A stretch of DNA of 64,000 bases from Wyeomyia smithii (lineage: Eukaryota > Arthropoda > Insecta > Diptera > Culicidae), in NCBI RefSeq assembly GCF_029784165.1, contig NC_073696.1, forward strand, positions 180,971,825 through 181,035,824, read 5' to 3'. Numbering within the stretch: the stretch's first letter is position 1; each line of letters opens with the position of its first letter. Positions 33,366 through 44,383 of the stretch are shown in pieces. Position numbers and translations under genes: made by a program. The notes beneath the pieces were generated by a model that worked only from the letters and a program-made list of their open reading frames with translations, ran no database searches and had not been told where the DNA came from.

Positions 33366-36300
33366 TTACATTCTCTTAGTTTTTGCAGCCAGGCATAGGC
33401 TTAATGAGCATAAAAATTCTAAATTTGATGATTTGTTTAAATTGCTACATTTCTCGAAGATAAGTTGGTCCTTTTTCCTCGAATCTACACTACTTTGAGC
33501 AGGTAAAATGTCATTTTTTATCTGTAGTATTATTCCCTCCGTCTCGTGTTGTTCTTTACGAATTTCTGTAATTATTTTCGACAAGCTAACATGATTTGTA
33601 CCGACGAGAACCGTCCACCTTCTATGCCACGCCTCCAGAAGGTTCGTCGAGCGTGGAATTTTTGCTCTCACGGCCTTGTAGTTACTCCATAAAGCTGGAG
33701 GGAAGAGTGGGCGGCCATTTTCGTTTTTTCCCAAAATGTACGTTTCTTCGAAATACTCGAAAAAAGTTTTAGGAATGTCCTGCAGAGTAGGTTTAAGCTC
33801 TTTGTATGCTTTGCCTATTCTACTGTGCAGTAAGAATGATAGCGCGCAGATCTTTTTAGTACTCATGTAAAGATTAATGTTCATGGAATATGCTGATTTT
33901 AATCCTAATAACGTCAAGTGCTTCATGATGTTCTGCGTGAAATGGAAATAGCATCCAAAGCTTTGCAGCATGGGGAAAACTTCTCGCAACGCATTGAGCG
34001 CAGCTTTTTTAAAATCCGAAAGAATGTATTCGCACTTTACTGTCATTCTGTTATCCGAGAGCACATCCGACAACGCTTCAAAAGCGGTAGCATATGTTTT
34101 TTGACATTTGCGTCCCAGTAAAAAGTAAACCAGTGGAATTACTCGTTGGCTTTGACCGGATCCCACAAGCCCGTGGAATGTATACATCTGGCTGAAACCA
34201 GTTGGTGCTGTTTTGAAAGTTCCATCACACATCCAGTAATCAGCATTAGATAGTAATTCCACCATTTTTTGAGCTTGTTTGCTGGCCCTTGTTTGTACGA
34301 TTGGGTTCATAGAGCAGCTGACTTCTCTTATAATTTTCGACGGAACATCACTGCAATCTATTGCTCTACGCTTAAGAGCGTAACGATATTCATTTTCCAG
34401 GCAATCGATCGGATTTGCAGGGTGGTCATGGTTTCCGTGTGATACAACCTCATGTGTGTTTTCACGCAAAAACGTGATGGCTCTCGCACGACAACTGCAG
34501 TTACTTTGTTTCCTGTAACTCCTTCTTGCACAATCCCAATAGTATCGCTGGTTTTTCTGAAATAGAAAAGTTAAATATATTTGTGTGTTTGTTGAACTTT
34601 AAGAATATTCAAATGTAAAAAGTGTAAAAATGGTTGAAAAATGAAATATTCAATATTAATCATGACAACTGTATATAAATCCTACCCGGTCAACATTGTT
34701 ACGTAACATTATATAGATTGTAAAAGTAAAATAAATCGTGTAAAATGACCGTGAATATTCTCTACACTACACTACTTATTCCCTGGTATATTTTAATTGT
34801 TCCTGCGGCCTTGTTTCACTGCCAACTACCGGACATCCATCGCGAGAGGGATAGATCTAAAACCTAAGAGTATTACACACGATTTCGCTTAGCTGCTCAG
34901 TTTGATTCGTTTAGGGTGAAGTCCCGGTTAGAAAAAGTTGGCACTCGAGGTGCACCATCAGAACTATCTTGCGACTATTTGCATGTCGCATCACCAGCAG
35001 CGACTGAAGCCACGTTGGTAATGGGCGCAAGCGAAATGAAGAATGCACTATGCTTGGGATGGGAATACCATCAGTAACTACTTATAGTTATCAGTAAGGA
35101 AAAATATCATTAACTAAAGTAAAGTAAAGTAAAGTTTTTCTTATGCTGATATTGTTCGCAATTTTTTTTTGTAGGAGAGATACTCTACAGTCATATAACT
35201 TTCACATAGGCGCAACTAAGAAAAATCTTAGGGGGGCTCTATTCTTCTTTATTTTTTATTGGAAAAAATATAACATGATAACATCAAATCATCGCCAAAA
35301 ATTGTTTTATTTAGCTTTCGGATACAGGAGCTTTCAGATGTCGCAAAGAGCGCCCCCATTTCACACAAGGAATTTTTTAGCTCCCAAGAATTTTCCACGT
35401 TGTATTCAATATACCGTATTGCATCAAGTTTTGAGCAAAACTTCTTGAACTAAAAAATCAACAACAAATGACTTTTCTCATGTTGGTTATTTTAACATGT
35501 TGGTTATTTTATTTATGTTGCAATTAAGTGCTATTTTTATAGATTTAAACATGTTTTGTATATGAAAATAACGAGAATTAAGAAAACGGCTTTGATTCAA
35601 ATTCCGAATACTAATCACTTAGAAATAGAAAGGCAAACCGTCTCAACACTGACTGTCACATTTTTCAACGCCTGTTGATTCGCTGGAAGTGGTCTTACAG
35701 TAAGGCGGCATCCATAAATTACGTAACGCTCATAGGGGGGAGGGGGAGTATGCTTGGGCGTTACGATTTGTTACACAGGGGTGGGGGGGAGGTGAGTTCA
35801 GCGTTACGTAACGAAAAATCTCTGGAGAGACTCTCAAAAACGAGCATTTTTATCAAGGAAATCCTTCTGCAGCGTTACGTAATTTTTATGGGGGGAAGGT
35901 GTTGGCGTTACATTTCGTTACACAAGGGGGGGTGGGGGTCCAAAAATTGTTTTTTTTTGCGTTACGTAATTTATGGATGTCACCTATAGAGCTACACATC
36001 ATTGGGTAAAGAACAGCAAAGGAACAAAATGGTATATAATAATCTTACTTTTGATTACACTAACTATAATAAGGCCGTTACAAATTTTATTTTCATTTAT
36101 GTCACAACCCCCTTAAAAAATGTAGAAAATTGGAAGGGGAGAAAAAAAAGTTCAATCCGTTTTGATAATATATAAGTGTAAGTGTGTCGTCAAAAGGCAA
36201 GCCATATGATTAAAAATAAAAATAAATTGTTACTTTTCAACATTCATTTGAAGGCAAGTTCGTAACTTACATACAAATTTTTTTTAAAGATATTCATTTT

Positions 36301-39300
36301 TTTTTCTTCTCGGTGTTATTTATTTTTCACCACCCCCTTGACTAATTTTGATATATAGCTTTGGGCATAAAAAGTATTTAAAATTTGTATCAGCCTAATT
36401 TGATTTTTATTCTGAAGTGTTCGAAGTTTGAATCAAAACGGTATATCCATTTCAAACTTTTTCCCAAGGTGCGGAGAGAAGCTTTCCAGAATTTTTTTTT
36501 ATTTTTTCTAATGAATTATTTCAAAGAAAACAATTATACAAGCAAACAATATTAAGGAGAGTTAGATATGAGAATTGATCCTGCGTGCTGACCTTACTGA
36601 GCTCCGTTTTTTATCGCTGTATCGTTGAGAAGCTTATCTCCGCCCCTTGAGAAGATGTTTGAAATGGATATATATTGCGGTAATCTGTAGCGTTTCAGCG
36701 GAAGTCAAACCTCTTCCGGTTTGTCGTATTACACGTTCACATTTCGAAATTTCAGATCATGAGAAAAATTGCTCATAAATCAAAGTGACCAGAAGTCCCT
36801 CGTTTCGCGGAACAGTTCCGCGTTTGAACAAATTGTCCCGCCCCTAAAAATACGCCCCGCGAAATGTCCTACGTTCATCAAAAGTGTCCCGCATGCTTTT
36901 GAAATATCCCGCGGTTTCAACAAAATAAAACTAACGGATGTTACATTTTTGTCACTGGGATAACGTTCGTCTCTGACAAGCATCATTCTACTCATTATTA
37001 TGTCTCTTTACGTCTATAACCGCCAAATAAAAAGTGTCTATGGTACGGTAACCAGCGGTATTCGGCAGCTTCGAATGTTTTTATTGTACACTCAGGTTTT
37101 TTACGCGGTTGCTTTCTTCAAAAACTCAAAAATGGTACAAGATATCGACTTCGTTCCAATCACGTTTTCCGTTTTAGGAGAAAGATTTCAATAAAAAAAT
37201 CACAATTTTTGGTTTAAATACTGAATATTGCTTTTTGGTCTTCAGACTGAACACCACCATATTCAATCAAAGTTTTGGGACGGGTTTCTACGTTATTTTT
37301 TTAACTCAATTTATTCTTTTTTACGCGGTTCCATACAAATTTGAAACGTATCCCCGTGTGAAGAAACCTGACTGTGTTTACTATACTTTAAATTTTAAAT
37401 ACAATATTGATGCACGTGAAATGGAACACCAACATTACAATGCTACTATTAATTTAGATAAATGTTACGTTACATTTTGATAACCTTGAAATGTGCATAA
37501 TTAATAACAATCGCAACGTAACAATTACATTACCAAAAGGATATTTCGTTACATTACAAGTAAAGCATTTTTGTTACATTGCATGTACGTTAAATACTGT
37601 TACATAACAATGTTACCATTTTTTTAGTAACAGTTATGTTGCAATTAGATAACTTTGTATCGTAACAATGTTACTTCTGTGTTACAGAACAGCAACATTG
37701 TGTTACATTCAATGTTGACCGGGTAATGAAACAAAAAGTAAACGACTGGACATCCCGGAATTGGAACATGATTGGCAATGATTAAAAACGTATCTCTGGG
37801 CCTAGGAAACAACCTAAGGAACTAATTTTATGCAGTATGGTATATTGAGATGAAAAATATTATCATGCAAAAAACTAGCTTCGTAGGTTGTTCCAACGAC
37901 AGATTCTTTTTTAGTCACTGCCGAAAACACCCCCTCTCTCTATGTCGCATTGAAAACGCTGAGCTTTGAACAACTCACAAATCGCAAAACTGAATGTTTT
38001 TTTTTTTGAAACATATTTCTAGAAATATTATATAACATCTCACTGTCTTGTTTGGTACAATCAACATAACACAATTCATGCGGCGAAGACGCATAATCGA
38101 GGGCAAGGAAACGAGGCGGCACTGAACCGCCGTGGTTTCCGCAGTCCGAGCCGGCCGCCGACCCGCCGTCGGAAGCGGCGGCCTCTCGCATACAAACGAC
38201 TGATCTAATGATTTTCTAGGAATATTCAAACAGAGTTTCTTTCCCTCAGTTAAGTCCGAACGAGCGGTAGCGAGTAAGGACAGCACACACATGGACAATA
38301 GAGTCGGCCGAAGGCCGCGAGTGTTTTTTTTATCGTTGCTTCAAAAGGTGACACAGTGTTAGGTATCGATGAAGTAATGTAATAAAAATGCAGGTGATGC
38401 TACTATTGTTTATTAAGAGTGTCAGTTGGATTTATTTTACAGACAAAGAATTTCAGACCAGAAATTTCTCATACATTCCATTGGCCTAGCTCGAAAATTT
38501 TGTAAGTCCCAGGATCTAAGTTTTTGTATTTTGCATAAAACGTTTCTAACGTTTCGAGCATTTGCATAAATTTTATTTATTTTCATTTTGCATAATAAAA
38601 TAAATTTGACAATTTCATGTGTACTATTTCATGTGGTTACTCTGAGGCTCTTCTTCCCAAAGTCCGCTTGAGATCAAATTTTGCATGAGAACTTTTTCCG
38701 AGAAGACAAAACTTTTACGCCCCAACTCTTAAAGTTATCTCATACCTTTCATTGGCCCCAGGATACAGAAGCATTGCAAGCTCAAGAGAAAGTTGACAGA
38801 AAAAAAAAGCTGAAGAAAGCAAGAAAGCGCGAGAAGGCGAAGATTGTCAACGATTTGAAATTGCCCTCTTGCGGTATTCCGGGTCCTTCGGGTGGGGGAG
38901 GTGTTTTTGACTATGTCTAATGGAACACGTTTTTGGTTCCTAACCAGTGTTAATTCGAAAATCAGCCTACAAAAATGCGGAAAATTCAGCAAAAAAAGTC
39001 TCGCAAAACATCGCGGAAAAAATGGCGTAAAAAGACTGACTGTACAAAATTAAAGCTGTCAGTTTTAATTATATTAATTGTTTTACACACTGTGACATGT
39101 ATTTTATTTTTTCTTGGATTTTGTTGTGATATCCCCTAATAAAAGGAATTTAGATATTAGGAAAAAATATTTTGAAAAATACTATATACACTAAGCTTAA
39201 AAGAGTAACTAATCAAATAATTAAGACAGTTTAACATTGTATTAAATTTTAAACAGTCTCACAAATTTTAAGATATATTCTGCTCATAATGAAAATAAAA

Positions 39301-40074
39301 ATCAATGGAAAACCATGCGTCGTTGGCAGTGGTAAATCATGTGTTGGACAAACAAACCAATGTATTAAAGACGAGTAGATCAACATAAAAATGGCATATA
39401 AGCTAGAAGTGTGCGTAACACGAGACTAGTATAACATACACTAATTTCGTCATTTCGAAAACAAAACATCAACTGGACGTAATTGTAATTCTAGAATCCC
39501 CTGAGGATAACCAAAGGAATGAAATATAGAGGGTCAAAATGTCCGGAAATATTTGCTTTTTTAAGTCAACTTGTTTTTGAAAACAGTTGACTATCAAACA
39601 TAAATAGAATAGAATAGCATAAAACAACCAAGGTTCAAGTTAGCCATTTTCAATAAAGTTATTTTAAAATTTTTGAATAATTAAACTAACCTTTTTATCT
39701 AGATTGTAAAGATAGCCTTCAATGTTGAGCATTTCCTTATTTTTTCGAGAATACACAATACTCGCTTCGGGTAAAGCTTTGGGGCTGGTGTCTAAAAATA
39801 TAAAAAAATCATAAATAAATTTATCAAATAAAAATTGAGTAAAAATTATCAAAATTGATGTGAATAAAAGTAATATGGGAAATCATGGGAAGACCAGTAA
39901 AATTTCTTACCTTGCTGGTAATAGTCGAGCTGCTGATTGCTGTCCTTGGAAAATACCGGTTGGGTTTCCTCAGAGCAACTAAAATTGTCAGCATGAACAA
40001 TTAAACTATTCTCAATTTTGATTGTAATCTTACCTGCAATTATCACTAGAGTTTTGTTCTTCGTGCGACTCCAT
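33366..40074 (-). CDS. FLYWCH zinc finger / MULE transposase, four exons, apparently intact
   Basis: Exons (minus): 40074-40034, 39978-39911, 39791-39691, 34556-33366. All junctions are GT-AG and phases fit (2, 1, 0), giving 466 aa from MESHEEQNSSDN with no internal stop. Residues about 46-116 form a FLYWCH zinc finger (EGYLY, YYWDC, C79, C92, H113, H115), a DNA-binding module found on insect MULE transposases. The MULE catalytic domain follows: CDGTFKTAP (Asp 181), ILSDFKKAA (Asp 251), the FGCYFHFTQN Cys-His motif (272/275) and NLLEAWHRRW. It should cut and insert the element in the nucleus. Intron 3 is 5.1 kb because it contains a TIR element (34685-37723). Exon 1 lies next to the terminal minisatellite, which may supply the promoter. 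Splicing is predicted by eye. Confidence 0.8.
34685..37723. mobile_element. 3.0-kb TIR element (CCCGGTCAACATTG) inside the MULE intron
   Basis: Ends CCCGGTCAACATTGTTACGT and, read inward from the right, CCCGGTCAACATTGAATGTA are flanked by TA on both sides. GTTACATT/GTAACATTGTTAC words cluster near the right end. No transposase was recognised. It contains the MITE 35703-35985, a (AAAGT)n LINE-like tail near 35117-35135 and a one-ended hAT-like stretch (GTGACCAGAAGTCCCTCG, 36784). Confidence 0.7.
35703..35985. mobile_element. MITE with TTACGTAACGC inverted ends
   Basis: The left AGGCGGCATCCATAAATTAC and the complement of the right end (AGGTGACATCCATAAATTAC) match except at two positions. G-rich tracts (GGGGGGAGGGGG) lie just inside. 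No coding capacity. Confidence 0.75.
37724..39690. other. rest of MULE intron 3; no further gene supported
   Basis: AT-rich, with a GC-rich patch at 38090-38330 containing short inverted words (GCCGGCCGCC, GGCGGCGGCC-like; GGCCGAAGGCCG). An antisense 79-residue frame at 38681-38920 is rich in Lys and Arg (KKKLKKARKREKAK) and ends PGPSGGGGVFDYV. It has no recognised family and could be captured host sequence or chance. Confidence 0.4.
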
Positions 40075-40194
40075 AGTGATATCACTCGCTATTGAAAATT
40101 TTTTCAGATTTTGTTGATTTGGTTTGCTATGATTCTGGCATCGAACATTTTCTTTCGCCTTGGTTACCAGTGAAGATTCTACCAACCTGTAGTT

Positions 40195-40413
40195 GTATTC
40201 CACCTTCCGCGCAACTCGTGACATTGCCTCCTGTGATTCTGCTTTTCGTGCCTTTCTTGACTCTGCCATTTGTGATTCTGCCTTTCGTGCTCTTGGTGAT
40301 TCGGCCATTCGTGATTCTGCCATATGAAATAATCTGCCTTTCGTAATTCTGCTTTTCGTGATTCTGCCTTTCGTGATTCCGCCTTTCGATTTTCCGCCTT
40401 TCGTAGGAGACCC
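40195..40413 (-). repeat. right minisatellite terminus of the MULE
   Basis: An inverted counterpart of 33031-33190: about twelve degenerate copies reading, on the minus strand, GGCAGAATCACGAAA with variants AAGCAGAATTACG and GGCCGAATCACC. A frame through it translates as AESRKAESRKAE-type repeats, an artefact of the satellite. Confidence 0.8.
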
Positions 40414-40957
40414 ATTTTTATATATAAGTTGAAAGAGTGCAATTTTCTAAACAAGACGTGATTTTTAAAAAAATGTTTATCGTTGTCCTTCGATTTTTAT
40501 ATGAAGTATAAAAAACTGCTCGAAATACCTTGAATGACAATTCTCCTATATATCGTACGTGTGCGAAATGTCATTTAAGACATTTCAAGGAGTTTTTTTT
40601 CTTTTTTCAAAAATCGAAGGAAAACGATAAACATTTTTTAAAAATCACGTCTTGCTCAGAAAACGCGGCTGTTTTAAATGATATATATAAACTTGTATCC
40701 AGCTTGTTACGCGTATAATGGCGGACGCTAAAATGCAAAATTTGTATTGAATCATCCACCCTTTTGACAACTCTGCTCATGTCAATTTGAAGTCTCCACG
40801 TATTTTATCAAAAAAGAAATAAATATGGCAACATTTGTGTTGCCAATTCCTCAGAAATCCCAGAACTGACGTAAGCAGAGAGGTTCGCATAATACGAACA
40901 CGCATTATAGCGACTTTAATGCCATTATGGTGCGAAAAAAGCTGGATAGCTTAAGGA
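40413..40957. mobile_element. MITE family A copy with a second small insertion
   Basis: The core hairpin (AAAAACTGCTCGAAATACCT against GACATTTCAAGGAGTTTTTT) and the right end TTAAGGACCC are present. The left end is lost at the MULE boundary. About 40705-40945 looks like a further nested insertion, since the family ending TAGC..AAGGACCC is displaced. Confidence 0.6.
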
Positions 40958-41229
40958 CCCAAAAGTCAGATAGTTGAGGGTTGAGCAAGAACTAGAAAAT
41001 TTCTCTCGACAAAATTCAATCAAAGAAAAATCGTTCAAAATGAGTCCGTTTCGTTCCGGAGTCAAAGTAAAAGTACTGAACAATCTTCAACATTTCTGAA
41101 CATCCGGCATCATTCAGTAAAATCAGGACAAATGCTAAAATATGAAAAATAAATCAGGACGCTCCAAACGGATCTCAAAATCAGGACATGTCCTGCTGAA
41201 TCATGACGGATGGTATCCCTATTTCCTGG

Positions 41230-41659
41230 CGAAGTTAAATATCCACCGACTTGAAGACTCTTCGCTTTCGTTGACTACATTACGATTTCTCATTCTTCGG
41301 GCTGTGTTTCAAAGAGTGCTCATTGATGTCTCTCTCGAAGTTTCGTTCACGAACCGTCGCCAATAGGCGCGTTTTTTTGCTCTAGCCATGTTTTTGAACT
41401 TGGTGTTGAGCTCCGAATACCGTATATAGTCGCCAGGTATACCTTTCTTCTGAAAGGCTATAAACGCGTCGGATCTTTCCGTGTAGACATCGGAGCACTC
41501 TTTGTCCCACCACGGAGTGGGAGGCCGTTCTTTGATCGTCACGCCGGGATATTTCTTCGTTTGGGCCTGTAACGCGGCGTCGAGAATCAAGCCCGCGAAG
41601 AGGTTGTATCCTTCAAGTGGTGGTTGATGTTGAATCGACTCAACGGCTTCTGTAACCAT
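41230..41659 (-). pseudogene. LINE ORF2 linker between endonuclease and RT
   Basis: PPTPWWDKECSDVYTERSDA, then ARAKKRAYWRRFVNETSRET is the standard linker of I-clade ORF2. It continues with a frameshift to WIFNFARK at the hAT insertion point. Confidence 0.8.
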
Positions 41660-41748
41660 TTCCTCGTATACCTTCCGATCGATATTCCGTGTGAGGTCAT
41701 ACGGAATATCAATTGATCGCGTTTGAGTTGAACCTTTAGCAATTGAAA

Positions 41749-42425
41749 TTAAACAGGCATATGATCGCTACCGTGGGGATCGGGGATTACCTTCCATGTG
41801 CAATCCAACCGTAGCGACGTCGAACATAAGGATAGATCCAAAGCGCTTGGGCGCGCTGGAGGTTTCGGGATACGTGTCATTTCACCGTTGTTCAAAATAG
41901 TCATGTCGAAGTCATCGCAAAGGTTATAGATTAAAGAGGAGCGGTTATCATTGTAAGGGAAACCCCAAGCCACACCATGAGAGTTGAAATCTCCCAAACC
42001 AAACGTGGCGAGGGAAGAGGTTCTATAATATTAAAGAGCAGCCGTTGTCCAACCTGTGCTCTGGGGGAAATATATATTGAGGCAATACAAAGCTCTTTAC
42101 CTTGTATTGTCATTTGACATGCGACAACTTCGATACCTGGAATTGAGGGGAGGTTAATACGATAGAAAGAAGAGAACTTCTTAATCCCTAGAAGTACTCC
42201 TCCATAAGGGGTGTCTCGATCTAGGCGAATAATGTTAAAATCATGGAAGTTAAGATCTAAATTTGAAGTGAGCCAAGTTTCATAGAGAGAAAAAACATCG
42301 CATTTTAATTTGTTAATCATTATTTTGAAAGAGTCGAGTTTGGGAATGATACTTCTGCAATTCCACTGTAAAACATTGATTGAACCTCCGACCCTAATCG
42401 ATGAATTAGCCATCGAAGGATACAA
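41749..42425 (-). pseudogene. LINE AP endonuclease domain
   Basis: Catalytic motifs of LINE endonucleases are readable: NVLQWNCRSI (Asn), FSLYETWL (Glu), MGDFNSHGVAWG (Asp/Asn) and GSDHMPV (Asp-His). One frameshift near 41995 separates the first part from MGDFN. This domain nicks the target DNA. It overlaps the ORF1 end by about 20 bp. Confidence 0.85.
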
Positions 42426-43099
42426 TCGTAGCGAGAAGGGGCCATTTTACAGTCATCTGTTTCAAAAATGTTCTAATTGTAGGTAGAAAAGCCAACAGAA
42501 AACTTTTAAGAGGGTCAGTGATATTGAAGGTTTGTAAGATCCAGTCCACGATATCTGAGAGTTTCAGAAGTCCAGATTCTGGCTGTATCTTGGACGAAAA
42601 GGGGGAACCATTTGGGATTTTTGATGTTCCCGGAAGTGCTGGATACTCCTTACTCAAGCATCTTTACAGGCTGAATGCTGGGGTTCTTGAACCGGCCAAC
42701 CCCAGCACTCAACAAGTCATCGATTGTCAAACCCGCTTCAGTGACGACACCGTCGATCTCCACAATGCGAGCAGGGATGTATACGCGATACTCCCGCGTG
42801 AAAAGCTCACTGCAAACAATCGCATTTGCCTGTGTGAGATCAGACACTGGCACTCGCAATTTGTTTGGGCGAACTTTGAAGATCTCAGTTACAGCTTTAT
42901 ACTGCTTTACCAGATCCTTGGAAATTTGTATGATATTTAAAGGTTTCGATTTGGGCCGGAAATATACAGTCCAGTGCCCGGACGAATCATCCGGGTATTG
43001 ATTGATCCTTGTGGTCTGCTGCAAGGCCGGGTTTTTATTTTCTAATAAATTATTCGGAGGTTCATTAGAGGAGTCCATCTCCTCTGTCATGGCGCTCAC
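42406..43099 (-). pseudogene. LINE ORF1 (I-clade nucleic-acid-binding protein), damaged
   Basis: The first frame (43099-42650) opens MSAMTEEMDSSNEP and holds the conserved block GHWTVYFRPKSKPLNIIQIS, KVRPNKLRVPV and SAGVGRFKNPS. It then stops. A second frame (42657-42406) carries the C-terminal block SDIVDWILQTFNITDPL and FLPTIRTFLKQ. The CCHC zinc knuckles expected between the two are absent, implying an internal deletion as well as a frame change. Confidence 0.8.
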
Positions 43100-43470
43100 A
43101 ATAGTGAGCGCGTGTGCTTTCAGACAAAATGCTCAGGTAGTTCGAATAATAATAACAAACGTACGAAAAGAAAGAAAAAAAACTTAAAACTTCTTAAAAA
43201 CTAATAAACCTATCTGTACAGTTGGTTCAATCCACGCGACGACACCGACAACAGCAAACAGCAAACTCGAACGGTGCGGGGGGGGGGGTGCGCACGGGGA
43301 AGAACGCTGGTTGACACCGAACAACACTTGCACAGGCTGGCAAAAAAGTCACTCGCCACTCTACGCAGCGTATTGTTTTATAACAAAGCGCGACGACCTT
43401 GGAACGGATTAAATGATGCAAAAACAGTACCGCAGCAAGTCTATCTCACGTCCGTTGCTGACAATGGTTG
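43100..43470 (-). promoter_or_regulatory. probable LINE 5' UTR / internal promoter region
   Basis: The segment upstream of ORF1 is less AT-rich than its flanks, contains a C10 run (minus strand, about 43281-43290) and ends near CATTGTCAGCAACGGACGTG. Non-LTR elements start transcription at their own first base. The exact start is uncertain and no target duplication with the 3' end was matched. Confidence 0.4.
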
Positions 43471-43793
43471 AGCTCGGAATTCACTACACCTCTTGATAAT
43501 TGTCTATAATGTACTTCAAAGCAATGATCTTGATATAAAATCGACGATCCAGATCTGAAATTGAAGAAAAAATTAATTACGGTAGCGAGTGTAAATAAAA
43601 CCGTCACGTCCCAAGCGAAGGTTGCTGAGCTTAAGATGTCTTGACCTTGTCGTCAGTTGATTTTGACGTTAAGTATGCATCATATTAACAGTGTATGAAT
43701 TAGTTCGACTTTTGCTCACGCGCAGCGACAAACATGTCCGATGAATTCTGCAAGAGTCAGGTATCTTGTTCTAGTCATCTTTGACCTAATTCA

Positions 43794-44036
43794 ATGTCTA
43801 GTAAGTTGTAAATTAATGGTTTTATACATGTATTTAAAACTCCTCTTTTAACCATAGAAACCGGATTAGAAAGACAACATATAAATGAAACAATGAAACG
43901 TCGAAAATCACTAGGAGAAATGAAAATAGCAGCGAAAGAAATTTTTCCTGCTTATAAGCATAATGAATTTCAAATTATCTGGAGATTCCAGCAATCACAG
44001 CGGATGATGATGATGACTTTTTCAATTTGTGTTTAG
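43794..44036 (+). CDS. possible two-exon small gene, 61 aa, unknown function
   Basis: Exon 1 (43794-43800, ATGTCTA) has a consensus donor GTAAGT. A 57-nt intron ends CTCTTTTAACCATAG, and exon 2 (43858-44036) continues in frame to TAG. The protein opens MSKTGLERQHINETMKRRKS and contains AAKEIFPAYKHNEFQIIWRF. AATAAA lies at 44064-44069, 28 bp past the stop. An alternative first ATG with its own donor (CAG|GTATCT) is at about 43737 but gives the wrong phase. I recognise no family. Support is the splice phase and poly(A) signal only. Confidence 0.4.
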
Positions 44037-44383
44037 TTTGTATTACATATGTTGTTTTAATTTAATAAAAATATATATATATTTAGGCAAAAAAATTTTA
44101 ATTCGAGGGATCGTTCATAAATTACGTATTTTTTCAATAGGGAGGACGCCCAGTGGCACTAATTGTAGTCAAAGATCATATAATTCTATGAAAAAAAACC
44201 TAATGAAAAGAGTGCCAAAAACATTAAAAATTAAATTTCGTGCTTTATGGACGGCCCCAAACAAAAAATGGATGCCAGATTCGTGTTCAGCGCCCCAGAA
44301 TTACGTAAATACCAAGTTTTTGTCGCATTTATCGACACTTTTTTTTGCTTGGCCAGCCTATGTATGAAGTCGCCCCACACTAT

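Larger units (their letters stand above)
33031..40413 (-). mobile_element. Mutator-like element with minisatellite ends
   Basis: Both ends are arrays of a roughly 15-bp word (GGCAGAATCACGAAA and variants), in inverted orientation, over 33031-33190 and about 40195-40413. The outermost bases are GGGTTCGCCAC and, read inward from the right, GGGTCTCCTAC. The element carries one spliced transposase gene on the minus strand. No clear 9-bp target duplication was found, so the outer limits are approximate, and a rearrangement at one end is possible where it abuts a MITE. Confidence 0.75.
32602..41221. mobile_element. hAT-ended insertion (8.6 kb), TSD TTTCCTGG
   Basis: Ends TAGGGTTACCATTTGGCCGG and, read inward from the right, TAGGGATACCATCCGTCATG share TAGGGNTACCAT. 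The perfect 8-bp duplication TTTCCTGG lies at 32594-32601 and 41222-41229. Its own sequence is about 0.4 kb on the left and under 0.8 kb on the right with AATCAGGACA-type sub-terminal words. The rest is later insertions (SINE, MULE, MITE). No hAT transposase was seen, so it is a small non-autonomous element swollen by nesting. Confidence 0.85.
29866..43470 (-). mobile_element. I-clade LINE with RNase H, split by an 8.6-kb hAT-ended insertion
   Basis: Minus-strand order from 5' to 3': a GC-richer 5' region (about 43470-43100), ORF1 (43099-42406), AP endonuclease (42425-41749), linker (41659-41230), insertion, reverse transcriptase (32594-31740), thumb-like region (31658-31047), RNase H (31117-30537), a MITE insertion, then the C-terminal CCHC-like tail (30243-29870). 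ORF1 plus EN-RT-RNase H is the I-clade layout. Removing 32602-41221 with one target copy joins linker WIFNFARK to VCPDAVPA in one frame. Frameshifts and stops make it non-functional. Confidence 0.85.

Noticed and set aside
40030..40454. AESRKAESRKAE-type repeat protein frames
   Set aside because: They are translations of the MULE terminal minisatellite.
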